DNA from: Sphingomonas gellani
GTDB taxonomy: Bacteria; Pseudomonadota; Alphaproteobacteria; Sphingomonadales; Sphingomonadaceae
Assembly (NCBI RefSeq): GCF_900110035.1
Contig: NZ_FOCF01000001.1
Span: 1 to 64,000, forward strand
Direction of reading: 5' to 3'
DNA: 64,000 nt
Of the stretch, positions 63,982 to 64,000 are shown in pieces. How positions within the stretch are numbered: the stretch's first letter is position 1; the number at the start of each line of letters is the position of its first letter. The notes beneath the pieces are model-generated. The model was given only the letters and a program-made list of their open reading frames with translations. It did no database searches and was not told the DNA's origin. A program made the position numbers and the translations under genes.

Positions 63982-64000
63982 TAGCGCACCTCACCAGTGG
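63981..64000 (-). CDS. End of the preceding tail gene (partial)
   Basis: The last visible codons upstream of the tail tip gene read TGEVR and a TAA that overlaps its ATG (TAATG). It is the 3' end of a co-transcribed gene outside the window. Confidence 0.4.

Larger units (their letters stand above)
45400..64000. mobile_element. Prophage-like element inserted in comM (right end outside window)
   Basis: From the comM break to the window edge every recognisable gene is phage-like or accessory: small overlapping genes, HNH and GIY-YIG nucleases, a TIR protein, holin-like membrane proteins and a 2463-residue tail tip protein. Base composition is visibly less GC-rich than the core genome in the left part. 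No integrase, terminase, portal or capsid gene is visible, so these must lie to the right or be absent. Confidence 0.82.

Noticed and set aside
62491..63984. 497-codon open frame opposite the tail tip gene
   Set aside because: Shadow frame without motifs; the tail protein reads continuously on the other strand.
45400..64000. CRISPR array or retron in the prophage-like element
   Set aside because: No regularly spaced repeats with unique spacers and no reverse transcriptase were found.

Overview
The window is a GC-rich alphaproteobacterial chromosome segment, most likely from a Sphingomonas-type organism (Sphingomonadaceae). The evidence is the large TonB-dependent receptor, the class II DAHP synthase, the ubiE-ubiB-coaBC-dut cluster beside mutM, rpsT and dnaA, the rpmH-rnpA-yidD-yidC-engB operon, and sphingomonad-style conjugation debris (traA end plus a DUF6118 gene). 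Species cannot be read from the sequence.

Layout. 1-4.7 kb: start of cutC, a glycosylasparaginase and a divergent TonB-dependent receptor with a clear terminator. 4.7-11.5 kb: a decayed accessory island holding an IS91-type remnant (recombinase tail plus frameshifted transposase head), a 5'-truncated TraA relaxase/helicase, an intact DUF6118 gene, and a 1348-residue STAND-type NTPase that looks like an Avs-class anti-phage sensor. It ends beside tRNA-Glu(CTC). 11.7-45 kb: ordinary core genome covering aromatic amino acid entry (DAHP synthase), an M48 protease, cysS, rpsU, an FKBP isomerase, UDP-sugar genes for surface polysaccharide (wecC, wecB, galU), a MoeB/ThiF-like enzyme, dut, coaBC, ubiB, ubiE, mutM, rpsT, dnaA, trpS, murJ, secB, a Tim44-like protein, mltA, an Smr protein, dapE, and the engB-yidC-yidD-rnpA-rpmH operon. 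45.4-64 kb (window edge): a prophage-like element that interrupts comM (yifB).

The prophage-like element opens with two small genes and a two-gene cargo of a 95-residue protein and a TIR-domain protein, closed by a strong terminator. Next come a leftward run of small overlapping genes headed by an HNH endonuclease, a divergent control region with two inverted repeats, two mid-sized genes of unknown function, and a 676-base non-coding stretch rich in structure. That stretch holds a cluster of GNA-triloop mini-hairpins, a 22-base direct repeat, and a terminator whose loop can pair with either of two flanking copies of the same 9-mer, one of which carries the next gene's Shine-Dalgarno. After this are a four-gene overlapping cassette, a PD-(D/E)XK plus GIY-YIG nuclease pair, holin-like membrane proteins and a 2463-residue tail tip protein. 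No capsid, terminase or integrase gene lies inside the window, so the other end of the element is outside it.

The most interesting parts are the non-coding region at 51.6-52.3 kb, the TIR cargo pair, the nuclease pair, the STAND NTPase and the use of comM as an insertion site.
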